Below are positions 7,118 to 14,387 of a stretch of 18,803 bases of DNA, piece by piece. Positions within the stretch are counted from its first letter, which is position 1. The number at the start of each line of letters is the position of its first letter. Under the pieces are notes generated by a model, which ran no database searches, had not been told where the DNA came from, and saw nothing but the letters and a program-made list of their open reading frames with translations. Source of the stretch: an uncultured Helicobacter sp. (GTDB lineage: Bacteria; Campylobacterota; Campylobacteria; Campylobacterales; Helicobacteraceae); contig CALVBL010000028.1 of NCBI GenBank assembly GCA_944325775.1, positions 1 to 18,803 on the forward strand, in the 5' to 3' direction. The translations under genes and the position numbers were made by a program.

Positions 7118-7270
7118 CCTATAAACCACGCGCATGGATTCTATACTCTACATTTGCGATATATGCGCGTGTGTGGGCTGTGGCTCTAGGCTAAAAGTCC
7201 AGTGCGATTCTCACCAAATCCCTGTAATTTACCAATTATTTACAATCCCTTAAGATTGTTTTTACAAAAG

Positions 7271-7276
7271 TATAGT
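7271..7276 (+). promoter_or_regulatory. -10 box of the porin promoter
   Basis: TATAGT follows a T-rich and A-rich upstream track with TTTACA steps and lies 42 bases before the ATG. Initiation near 7283 would give a leader of about 36 bases with a strong GGGAGG ribosome site at 7307-7312. Confidence 0.45.
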
Positions 7277-7318
7277 TACACTGATTTCTGTTCAAAACAA
7301 AATTTTGGGAGGAATGCA

Positions 7319-8764
7319 ATGAGAAACAAGATTTCTTTAGTTTTGGCAGGTTTGCTCGGATCTGGGTTACTTGTAGCAGATGAGGCTACTCAAGCTCCAA
7401 GTGAAGCCAAAAAAACACTTAGCGGGTTTTTTGATGGTATGGAGGCAAAAGGCTTTGCGTTTGGTCGCTACACGACTATCGATGGTGCGGGCGGCACAGG
7501 TGCCGATCAACAATACAGAATGAAACTCGACCTCACTTCTGGCAAAGTCGATGGCTGGAGCTTCACTGGTGGGATTATGTTTAACTATGGTGGAAGCAAC
7601 CCAACTGCAACATCTAGCACAAACTATGGTGCGCAAGGCTCTATGGCGGTAGTCAATGGTAAAAACTACAACGATAGATTTGGTGTTGCGACTTTCTCGG
7701 TTAATAAAGAGATCGTTACTGAATCTACTAAAGCAGAGTTTAATGTCGGGCGTATCAATATCGATAATGTCTTTGCAGACAAGACTACAGACTTAGGTAC
7801 TGGGGGCAAGGCGCGACTCAAAACAAGCAGTGGTATCACCTATGGTGCAGATTACTTCGATAGCTGGATCACAAGCCATGTAATCTATAACATGAGAGCT
7901 GGTTCAGGATTAGGAAATCTAGGAGCTGGCAATGTTTATGCTGGAAGCCTTGGAAACGATCTGATTATGCTCTCTATCAAGGGCGACAAGGTAGCTGATA
8001 GTGGCTTTAGCTTCAATGCCGCTGTGGGACATGCTAATAGACTTCTGGACTACCTCGCATTTGTGGATGCGAAATACGACTTCGGCGGATTCTATGTATT
8101 AGGACAAGTCTCTGCCGCTGGTATGGCAAGCAATGAGAACTTTATGACAGGTGGCAGTGGCACAGGTAATGGAAGTGTCAATATTACAGGTAGCAACTGG
8201 AATGTTGTTGGACAGCCAACCGGTGGTTATCAAGGTTTTGACAATAGTGAATGGGCAAAAAGTAGAGGTATGTATAATATCCAAATCGGCTACAAAGACA
8301 AAGAAGCTCCAGTATCTGCTAAGCTCGGCTATATCGGAAGCTTTGGCGATGGCTATGGCACATTGCTTGATGTCAAAGGCGGGCTAGATATGGCAGGTAA
8401 ATTCTGGAATAGCAACTACGATGCGACCAATGAGGGCTTTGGCTTCATGGGTGCAGGTGGATTGAGCGGCACAAGCATTCAGGTAGCGTATTTTGCTATC
8501 GATTATGCATTAAGCAAAGCATGGAAAATCGGACTTGATTACTCCTATATCACAGGCAACAACAACTATCCATTTGTGACCAATGTAGTCTCAGACTTGC
8601 AGGCAGCTAACGCACTCTCTGGCAAAGGTATCACATTCCATGAGATCGCACCATCACTTACCTACAAACCTATCAAAAATGTAACGGCAGTAGCTATGTA
8701 TGGTCGCAATGTCGGCGATGTGAATTATGGCAAAGCTCGCTTTGAGATCCGCTACGATTTCTAA
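7319..8764 (+). CDS. Major outer membrane protein (MOMP-type porin)
   Basis: Predicted trimeric beta-barrel porin of the outer membrane, the general diffusion channel of Campylobacter and enterohepatic Helicobacter species. The protein has 481 residues with a Sec signal peptide (MRNKISLVLAGLLGSGLLVA, then DEATQ). The mature part is rich in Gly, Asn, Tyr and alternating hydrophobic/polar strands, and it ends in ARFEIRYDF, the aromatic C-terminal barrel signal. The ATG at 7319 is chosen over an upstream in-frame GTG at 7202: a GGGAGG sits 6 bases before it and the signal peptide starts there. Codon use looks optimised (many GGT, GGC, AAC, AAA), and the gene has no AGATTCT word at all, unlike its neighbours. 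The gene is probably monocistronic, with hairpins behind it. MOMP family is inferred from overall character; an OprD-like porin is the alternative. Confidence 0.85.
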   Translation: MRNKISLVLAGLLGSGLLVADEATQAPSEAKKTLSGFFDGMEAKGFAFGRYTTIDGAGGTGADQQYRMKLDLTSGKVDGWSFTGGIMFNYGGSNPTATSSTNYGAQGSMAVVNGKNYNDRFGVATFSVNKEIVTESTKAEFNVGRINIDNVFADKTTDLGTGGKARLKTSSGITYGADYFDSWITSHVIYNMRAGSGLGNLGAGNVYAGSLGNDLIMLSIKGDKVADSGFSFNAAVGHANRLLDYLAFVDAKYDFGGFYVLGQVSAAGMASNENFMTGGSGTGNGSVNITGSNWNVVGQPTGGYQGFDNSEWAKSRGMYNIQIGYKDKEAPVSAKLGYIGSFGDGYGTLLDVKGGLDMAGKFWNSNYDATNEGFGFMGAGGLSGTSIQVAYFAIDYALSKAWKIGLDYSYITGNNNYPFVTNVVSDLQAANALSGKGITFHEIAPSLTYKPIKNVTAVAMYGRNVGDVNYGKARFEIRYDF

Positions 8765-8784
8765 GCCTCTCTTTTGATATTGAT

Positions 8785-8809
8785 GCAAGTTTGCGTGTCG
8801 CAAACTTGC
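8785..8809 (+). terminator. Hairpin after the porin gene (10-bp stem)
   Basis: GCAAGTTTGC, a GTGTC loop and GCAAACTTGC form a perfect 10-bp stem beginning 20 bases after the porin stop; GAT/ATC can add three pairs across a bulge. No T-run follows, so it may be a processing or stability element as much as a terminator. Confidence 0.6.
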
Positions 8810-8817
8810 TATCACTC

Positions 8818-8836
8818 GCGGCAAGTGGATTGCCGC
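8818..8836 (+). terminator. Second hairpin after the porin gene (7-bp GC-rich stem)
   Basis: GCGGCAA, a GTGGA loop and TTGCCGC form a perfect stem 8 bases after the first hairpin. The pair would separate the highly expressed porin from selA, whose own promoter lies 50 bases further on. Confidence 0.55.
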
Positions 8837-8885
8837 TCACTTCCGCTTTCGCGAATATATACTATTCTAAAGTCTAAGATTCTGC

Positions 8886-8891
8886 TATAAT
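8886..8891 (+). promoter_or_regulatory. -10 box of the selAB promoter
   Basis: A consensus TATAAT within TTCTGCTATAATTAG, 29 bases before the selA ATG; the predicted leader is about 23 bases. The related string TCTGCTACAAT at 13750-13760 precedes the gene at 13788, suggesting a shared extended -10 context. Confidence 0.6.
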
Positions 8892-8920
8892 TAGTCTCAA
8901 AAGCTAAAAAGGTGTAAGTT

Positions 8921-10426
8921 ATGCACACACAAACCCACAAACTTCTACAAGCCCTACCCAAAGTCGATGTCTTGCTCTCGCACCCGCACTTAAGTGCGCT
9001 CAATCCCCGTATCCTAAAACCCCTTATCCAGCAGCACTTAGATGCCCTGCGCCGCTCTATCCTCGCGCACTCCCTAGCCACCACGTACCCAAAGCTATCA
9101 GAATCCCTCGCGCACCTAAAATGCCCAGAAAATAGCCAATCCACCCACACACTAGATTCGCGCGCTACTCTTACATCGCATTTTACCCACGCTCTTGTAG
9201 AATCTATCGCGCACGACTACCACGCACATCTAACCCCCTCGCTTGTGCCTGTGGTTAATGCCAGCGGTGTAGTGCTCCAGACCAACCTAGGCAGGAGCGT
9301 GTTTGCCCCAGCACTCTTAGATCGGATACGTCCGATTCTCACGCGCTACTGCAGTCTAGAATACGACATCGCCCAAGGCAAACGTTCCAGCCGCTATACC
9401 CACGCCAACGCCCTGCTCAAAGCTCTCTTTTGCCCAGAATATGAGTTTTTGCTTGTCAATAACAATGCCGCAGCGGTGCTACTCATCTTAAACACTTTCG
9501 CTAGGGACAAAGAAGTGATCATCTCGCGCGGGGAGCTTATCGAAATCGGCGGGGAGTTTCGCATACCCGAAGTGATGAAATCCGCCGGTAGCCTACTCAT
9601 CGAGGTGGGCGCGACGAACAAAACACATCTGTGCGACTATGAGCGCGCCATCTCTCCAAACACCGCTATGCTGATGAAAGCCCACAAGAGCAATTTCGCC
9701 CAGATTGGATTCTGTGAGGAAGTGGATATGCGTGAGCTAAGCGCATTGGCACGCTCAAATGGACTGATTGATTATTATGATTTAGGAAGTGGGTGCGTGG
9801 CGGATATAGCGGGCGCGCACTATGTGGCTGGCGCGCAAGCCGAGCCGACATTGTATGAGATTTTTGCCTCACCACCATCACTCCTAAGCTTTAGTGGAGA
9901 TAAGCTCTTTGGTGCATCACAGGTGGGGATCATCGCGGGCAAGCCCGAACTCATCGCCGCACTCAAGGCAAATCATCTCTTGCGTGCCTTGCGCGTGGAT
10001 AAGCTATGCATTAGCACACTGCAAGCGACACTAGAGGCGTATCTGCACGATGAGCTAGATTCTATCCCCACACTCTCTATGCTCACACTCACACGCGATA
10101 CCCTGCACCAACGCGCCCAAAGCCTGCTCCAAATGATAGAATCTCACGCACTTAAACACATATCCGCGCAGATTGTGGAGGTGGATTCTCTAGCGGGTGG
10201 GGGGAGCTTGCCCGATAGAGTGTTTGCGAGTATGGCGATCGCACTGACAAGCGACACACTCAAAGCCAATGTCTTAGAATCTCGCTTGCGCAGGGAGTTT
10301 CACATCATCACAAGAGTGAGCAAAGAGCAGGTACTCATCGATGTGCGGACATTACTAGAGGGTGATATAGAGCGCATTTGCCAAGCACTAAGCACGATAG
10401 AATCTAGCCAATCCACAAAGGACTAA
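8921..10426 (+). CDS. selA: L-seryl-tRNA(Sec) selenium transferase
   Basis: PLP enzyme that converts seryl-tRNA(Sec) to selenocysteyl-tRNA(Sec) using selenophosphate. The 501-residue protein is slightly longer than the usual 460-470. The N-terminal tRNA-binding part contains LPKVDVLLSHP. The core shows VVNASGVVLQTNLGRS (111-126), ISRGELIEIGGEFRIP (201-216), the VGATNKTH stretch (229-236) and SFSGDKLFGASQVGIIAGK (323-341), where Lys328 is the expected PLP lysine. All expected motifs are intact and there is no frameshift. An AAAAGGTG precedes the start. selB begins 3 bases after the stop, forming a selAB unit. Its presence means the cell should make at least one selenoprotein; formate dehydrogenase is the usual one, but none is in this window. 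Confidence 0.97.
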   Translation: MHTQTHKLLQALPKVDVLLSHPHLSALNPRILKPLIQQHLDALRRSILAHSLATTYPKLSESLAHLKCPENSQSTHTLDSRATLTSHFTHALVESIAHDYHAHLTPSLVPVVNASGVVLQTNLGRSVFAPALLDRIRPILTRYCSLEYDIAQGKRSSRYTHANALLKALFCPEYEFLLVNNNAAAVLLILNTFARDKEVIISRGELIEIGGEFRIPEVMKSAGSLLIEVGATNKTHLCDYERAISPNTAMLMKAHKSNFAQIGFCEEVDMRELSALARSNGLIDYYDLGSGCVADIAGAHYVAGAQAEPTLYEIFASPPSLLSFSGDKLFGASQVGIIAGKPELIAALKANHLLRALRVDKLCISTLQATLEAYLHDELDSIPTLSMLTLTRDTLHQRAQSLLQMIESHALKHISAQIVEVDSLAGGGSLPDRVFASMAIALTSDTLKANVLESRLRREFHIITRVSKEQVLIDVRTLLEGDIERICQALSTIESSQSTKD

Positions 10427-10429
10427 GCC

Positions 10430-12343
10430 ATGTCTGAAAATCCAAACAAGCCTACAAATAGCGACACCAAGAGCGATACGCATACCCATAACGACATCAT
10501 CGTGGGCTTAGCCGGGCATATCGATCATGGCAAAACCTCGCTTATCCGCGCACTCAATGGTTTTGATGGTGATAGAATGCAAGAAGAAAAGGAGCGCGGA
10601 ATCACATTGGATTTGAGTTTTTCGCACCTTCGCACACCTACGCGTAATATCGCCTTTATCGATGTGCCCGGACATGAGAAGCTCATCAGACAAATGATCG
10701 CCGGGGCGTATGGGATCGATGTATTGTTGCTCGTGGTAGCGGCTGATGATGGGATTATGCCACAGACGCGCGAGCACCTTGCCATCGCTGATATGCTAGG
10801 GATCACACAATGTGTGTGTGTCCTTAGCAAGGCTGACAAAGCCACATCCACACTCATCGCCCAGCGCAAAGCAGAGATCACAGAGCTTTTTAGCGCGCAT
10901 ACGATCGCGCTTGTTGAGATTATGCCCTTTAGCCTGCTAGGGAGTGCAGAATCTACGCGCAATCCCTACATTGATCCGCTCATCACTCTGCTCCAAACCC
11001 TCCCCAAGCCCAAAAGGCGCGACTATGGTATGGTGGTGTATTATATCGATAGAGCCTTTAGCGTGGCGGGGGCTGGGTGCGTGGTGACTGGCACACTCGT
11101 GAGTGGTGAGATCGCTAAATCCCAAGATCTCCTTATCTGTGAGATTCAAAAACAAGTCCAAGTGCGCAATCTGCAGATTCACGATGAGGATCACGCGCAC
11201 GCCACACCCTCACATCGTGTCGCGCTCAATCTCACGCACACGAACCCTCACGAACTGCAAAGGGGCTTTTTGCTCACGCAAAAGGGCTTCGTGCGCGGAG
11301 CAAATCTCATCGATGTGTGGGTGCGCTGCTTTGAGGGTATGAATCTAAGACATAATGCCAACTATGAACTCTACATCGGTGCGCGGCACTTGAGCGTGCG
11401 GCTCAATATCCTAGATGATGGGCTATGCTCTTTGAGCTCTAAAGAGCCTATTTTCGCACTTTTTATGCAGCCTTTTATCCTGCGTGATGGCAATGTCAGC
11501 GTGGGTGGGGGCGTGGTGCTAAACCCCATCAATGACCCTATCAAGAAAAAGACAAAGATTCCATTGCTCCAAGCTCTTGTGAAGCGTGATTTTCCACAAG
11601 CCTTTAAGATCCTCACACATATCCATAGGCATGGCTTTGGCGTGGTGAGCTCTACACAGCGATTTGGGCTTAGCCACCAAGAGAGTAGCGTGATTTTGCA
11701 GAATCTGCACGAGGAAGGCGCGGTGTTTTTTGACCAAAGGGAGCTTGTGGCGTATCCGATGAGTGAGATCGAGTGGCTCAAAAACGCGATTTTGGATATT
11801 TTTATCAAAAACAAACACGCCTTGCTCTCTGCCCAGAGCCTACAGCTCAAATACAAATGGGCGTCTCTGCAGCTGCTACAAAGCGCACTTAGTGAGCTTG
11901 TAGCACAGAGATTTATCCTCCAGCGAGATTCACTATTTTTGGCAAAAAACAATGGCATTGACGATATAGAGGAGTTTTTGGAAGATCGGATCTATACGCT
12001 ACTAAGCGAGCAGGGCTATGCGCCCATAGCACCCTATAACCTCTATGATAGTCTTGAGATAGATCGCAAGCTTGGCGATAAGATTCTAAAACGTTTGAGC
12101 AAATCCCAAAAGGTGCTACGCGTAGCGCATAATCTCTTTATCACGACAGATTCTATGAGCAAGCTCACGGCGATCATGCGCGAGATTATCCACACGCATG
12201 GCTATATCGACATCGCACTGCTGCGCTCTGTGCTGCCGCTAAGCCGCAAATATCTCATCAATTATTTGGAATATCTTGATAAGTTTGGGGATATTAGTAA
12301 AGATGGCGAAAACAGGAGGGTATTGCGTTATGGGCTATCCTAG
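10430..12343 (+). CDS. selB: Selenocysteine-specific elongation factor
   Basis: GTPase that brings selenocysteyl-tRNA to UGA codons marked by a SECIS hairpin. All GTPase motifs are visible: G1 GHIDHGKT (29-36), G2 RGIT (56-59), G3 DVPGH (78-82) and G4 SKAD (133-136). EF-Tu-like beta-barrel domains follow (VYYIDRAFSVAGAGCVVTGT). The C-terminal part from about residue 400 consists of winged-helix repeats that bind the SECIS RNA. Length 637 is in the family range (E. coli 614). The first 22 residues, rich in Asn, Lys, Thr and His, are an extra hydrophilic extension. An AAAGGA at the end of selA serves as ribosome site. selC (tRNA-Sec) and selD were not found nearby. Confidence 0.97.
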   Translation: MSENPNKPTNSDTKSDTHTHNDIIVGLAGHIDHGKTSLIRALNGFDGDRMQEEKERGITLDLSFSHLRTPTRNIAFIDVPGHEKLIRQMIAGAYGIDVLLLVVAADDGIMPQTREHLAIADMLGITQCVCVLSKADKATSTLIAQRKAEITELFSAHTIALVEIMPFSLLGSAESTRNPYIDPLITLLQTLPKPKRRDYGMVVYYIDRAFSVAGAGCVVTGTLVSGEIAKSQDLLICEIQKQVQVRNLQIHDEDHAHATPSHRVALNLTHTNPHELQRGFLLTQKGFVRGANLIDVWVRCFEGMNLRHNANYELYIGARHLSVRLNILDDGLCSLSSKEPIFALFMQPFILRDGNVSVGGGVVLNPINDPIKKKTKIPLLQALVKRDFPQAFKILTHIHRHGFGVVSSTQRFGLSHQESSVILQNLHEEGAVFFDQRELVAYPMSEIEWLKNAILDIFIKNKHALLSAQSLQLKYKWASLQLLQSALSELVAQRFILQRDSLFLAKNNGIDDIEEFLEDRIYTLLSEQGYAPIAPYNLYDSLEIDRKLGDKILKRLSKSQKVLRVAHNLFITTDSMSKLTAIMREIIHTHGYIDIALLRSVLPLSRKYLINYLEYLDKFGDISKDGENRRVLRYGLS

Positions 12344-12576
12344 AATCTGATGGGTGTTTGAGATATGTAGTTTTCCTCGATAAATGCGAAAACGGCGCAA
12401 AAGACTGCGAGTCATTGCCGACTAGGTAACTCCCTCGCACTTTTCTTGCAACCCACATTTTTCATTCAAAATCTTAGAATGCCCAGCAAGCCAAGCGCAG
12501 AATCTAGAGCAGATTCAAAATCTCAAAGATTTAGATTCTAAATTCACAGATTCTAAACTAACACGAAAGGAGCACA
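12344..12576. other. selB - desulfurase-like gap with a cluster of AGATTCT words
   Basis: 233 bases without a gene. A loose dyad (GCGAG near 12410 and CTCGC before CACTTTT near 12435) could act as a terminator for selAB. Between 12499 and 12554 the heptamer AGATTCT/AGAATCT occurs three times, plus one near-copy (AGATTCA at 12511), with the first inverted relative to the others. No selC tRNA could be recognised. An AAAGGAG at 12566-12572 serves the next gene. Confidence 0.5.
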
Positions 12577-13623
12577 ATGTACCACCTCGACTATCTACCC
12601 AACCCCCCGCGCAACAAAGAAGCGTGCGCGATCGTAGCAAATAAAGCATATGCGATCCCAAACCCTTTTAGTATGGAGGATTCTAAACACACCAAAGATA
12701 TGCAAAAGCGCATAGGCGAGATATTTGGGCATGAGTGGGTGCAGTTTTGGGGCTGTGGTTGGGAAGCGTTTAGCGCGTTATTGCTTAGGCTTGGAGCGGC
12801 ACAGAGCGCGCTAAGTGTGGGCTTTTCGCAAGCAGCGTATCAGAGCTTTGGGCTATTTGGCGATCTGCAAAAGCTCATCGTCCCCACGCCCGAATCTGTG
12901 CGCGCACTCGATGCACGATACTATTTTGTTCCCTATGTTAATGAAGATGTTTTGAATCTCAATCCAATCTTAGAGATCGTGAGCGCGCTGGATTCTACAG
13001 GGCGGGAGTATGTGCTGTTTGTAGAGATTTCCGCGCTTTTGCAAGTAGGCGCGTGGGAGATCATCGCTACGCTCTCACACCCTCGCATCGCCCTTGTGGC
13101 TAGCGGAGAGCGCATAGGGCTTATGCCCGGCAGTGGGTTTGTGGCACACTCACTAGATAGCCTCGCGCCGTATTTGGATACGCCCATACCTAGTGGGTTT
13201 ATGCCCTCTTTGCTCTATGTGTGTGAGCAGCTTAGACAAGATAAGTATTTGTGGGAGTATTGTGCTAGTGGGCATAATGCACTATTGTTTAGGTATTTGC
13301 AGGATCTATTGGGGGAACGTGTGGGGGTGTTTGCACCGCTGGAGACATGTTTGGGGAATTGCCTCGCTCTGCGTGTGTTTGGAGCAAAGGCACGCGTGCT
13401 AGCCCAAAGCCTACTACTAGAAGATGTCGTCGTGATAAATGGCATGGATTGTCTGCTAGGGAACTTTAGACCATCGTTTGTGCTAGGAGAGCTTGGATTC
13501 ACAGAGGCGCATTGTCGCGAATTGCTTAGTATCAGCTTTATGGATTTAAGCCCACAAGATCTTATGATCATCGCTCAAAAGATTGCTAAAGTTTGCACTA
13601 TCACGCAAGCTCTAGAGATATGA
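12577..13623 (+). CDS. Cysteine desulfurase-fold protein lacking the PLP lysine (probable pseudo-enzyme)
   Basis: A 348-residue protein that aligns by eye with class-V aminotransferases of the NifS/IscS type. YHLDYLPNPP corresponds to the opening YLDNAATT; IPNPFSMEDSKH to GNPSS-H; EWVQFWGCGWEAFSAL to the FTSGGTEANNLA segment. The PLP-lysine motif SAHK-(2)-GPKG-G corresponds to SGERIGLMPGSG (176-187), placing Arg179 where Lys should be. The His that stacks on PLP and the Asp/Gln that hold it also appear replaced (FSQAAYQS; FVEISALLQVG). In contrast, INGMDCLLGNFRPSFVL matches the GSAC-SG-PSHVL active-cysteine loop and keeps a cysteine, Cys292. Family length is about 380-400. The start has AAAGGAG 4 bases upstream. 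It lies just after selAB, so a role in selenium or sulfur handling is tempting, but co-transcription is uncertain across a 233-base gap. Confidence 0.6.
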   Translation: MYHLDYLPNPPRNKEACAIVANKAYAIPNPFSMEDSKHTKDMQKRIGEIFGHEWVQFWGCGWEAFSALLLRLGAAQSALSVGFSQAAYQSFGLFGDLQKLIVPTPESVRALDARYYFVPYVNEDVLNLNPILEIVSALDSTGREYVLFVEISALLQVGAWEIIATLSHPRIALVASGERIGLMPGSGFVAHSLDSLAPYLDTPIPSGFMPSLLYVCEQLRQDKYLWEYCASGHNALLFRYLQDLLGERVGVFAPLETCLGNCLALRVFGAKARVLAQSLLLEDVVVINGMDCLLGNFRPSFVLGELGFTEAHCRELLSISFMDLSPQDLMIIAQKIAKVCTITQALEI

Positions 13624-13690
13624 GAGAAATAAAATCTATGTATGAACGCGTAAGCGGAGTGAAGCTGGGTTCACCCTAGTCGAGCGATAC

Positions 13691-13711
13691 TAATTTGCCG
13701 CAGGTAAATTA
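13691..13711. terminator. Hairpin after the desulfurase-like gene
   Basis: TAATTTGCC, a GCA loop and GGTAAATTA pair over 9 positions with one G-U. It lies about 70 bases after the preceding stop and 44 bases before the next -10 box, so it may separate the two transcription units. No T-run follows. Confidence 0.4.
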
Positions 13712-13754
13712 CATGAAAATAATAGAGTTAATTTGGCTTTACATCTAAATCTGC

Positions 13755-13760
13755 TACAAT
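13755..13760 (+). promoter_or_regulatory. -10 box of the 13788-nadK-recN-NFACT unit
   Basis: TACAAT within TCTGCTACAATACAG, 27 bases before the ATG at 13788, closely resembling the selA promoter context. Predicted leader is about 20 bases. Confidence 0.5.
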
Positions 13761-13787
13761 ACAGCGACTTGACACAAAGGAATGCTT

Positions 13788-14381
13788 ATGGAAACACGAA
13801 AAAAAGGTAAGGCAGGGCTATATCTCACGCTTGGAGCAGTGATTTTACTCATCATACTTGGTGCGATTTATTACATCTTGCTTGGATCACAAGATGCGGT
13901 GTTGGAGCAAAAGGGCGTGGAGTTTTCGCGCCAAAGCTCTCAAGAGGACGCTAAAGATGAGCAGATCAAGCGGCTAGAATCCCAAGCCAAAGCATTGCAA
14001 AGCGAAAGAGATAATGTGTCTTTGACACTTGGCTATGTGATAAAGCCCCAAGAGCTGCTCGTGAGCGAATGTGCCATTATGCCTGTGGGCAAATGGAATC
14101 TCAACAAAAAATGCCAGCAAACACTTGCTGAAGGACTAAAGCACGCTCTAGAGGACAAAAAAGTCGTGGCGATCGAAGTGAGCGGGATCGTGGATACGCG
14201 CCCTTATGGTGGCAATAGCCCAGAGCTCAAGCAAGAGGGTTTAGCAAGCTTCCGCGCTAGAGAGGCGATACTCTATGTGCGCCAAAACGCGCCACATATC
14301 GCGGTGTTTGAAGGACTCTCACAGCAAGTGCCAAACAAACGCGGATTTGTCGTAAAAGCGTATTATGTGGTAAAAAACTAA
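13788..14381 (+). CDS. Membrane-anchored coiled-coil protein with OmpA/MotB-like C-terminus
   Basis: A 197-residue protein. A basic N-terminus (METRKKGKAG) is followed by one membrane segment (about residues 9-32). A charged, Gln-rich coiled coil follows (about 40-78), then a periplasmic domain. In this domain VVAIEVSGIVDTRPYGG, FRAREAILYVRQ and the closing VVKAYYV recall the OmpA/MotB peptidoglycan-binding fold (the G-x-x-D...RA pattern), although the match is partial. The topology is like that of MotB or of envelope tethers; it is not a flagellar MotB because the first half lacks the TM aspartate context. The ATG at 13788 is chosen over 13782 because AAGGA lies 6 bases before it but directly abuts the earlier ATG. 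nadK starts 6 bases after the stop. Function is unknown. Confidence 0.65.
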   Translation: METRKKGKAGLYLTLGAVILLIILGAIYYILLGSQDAVLEQKGVEFSRQSSQEDAKDEQIKRLESQAKALQSERDNVSLTLGYVIKPQELLVSECAIMPVGKWNLNKKCQQTLAEGLKHALEDKKVVAIEVSGIVDTRPYGGNSPELKQEGLASFRAREAILYVRQNAPHIAVFEGLSQQVPNKRGFVVKAYYVVKN

Positions 14382-14387
14382 GCGTAT

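Larger units (their letters stand above)
7014..7318. other. Long leader/intergenic region in front of the porin gene
   Basis: 305 bases with no convincing gene. It contains an AT-only near-palindrome just after the operon end, a tandem AAAGTAAC repeat (7100-7117), a -10-like TATACT at 7142-7147, and the better-placed TATAGT box at 7271-7276. Short TTTAC motifs recur at 11-20-base steps between about 7225 and 7265. No riboswitch was recognised. Confidence 0.5.

Noticed and set aside
7202..7318. Upstream GTG start for the porin
   Set aside because: The ATG at 7319 has a strong GGGAGG and begins a standard signal peptide; the upstream 39 codons show no protein character and include the -10 box.
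7314..7322. Start-stop mini frame ATG CAA TGA overlapping the porin start
   Set aside because: Only one base separates it from the GGGAGG, too close for initiation; it is probably coincidental.
12344..12576. Possible selC (tRNA-Sec) gene behind selB
   Set aside because: No acceptor-stem pair, TTCGA T-loop or CCA end could be found; the only dyad looks terminator-like.
13624..13690. Similarity of AAGCTG, GTCGAGCG and ATACTAAT words to the 3' end of 23S rRNA
   Set aside because: The words are in a different order from 23S rRNA and no flanking rRNA is present; likely chance.
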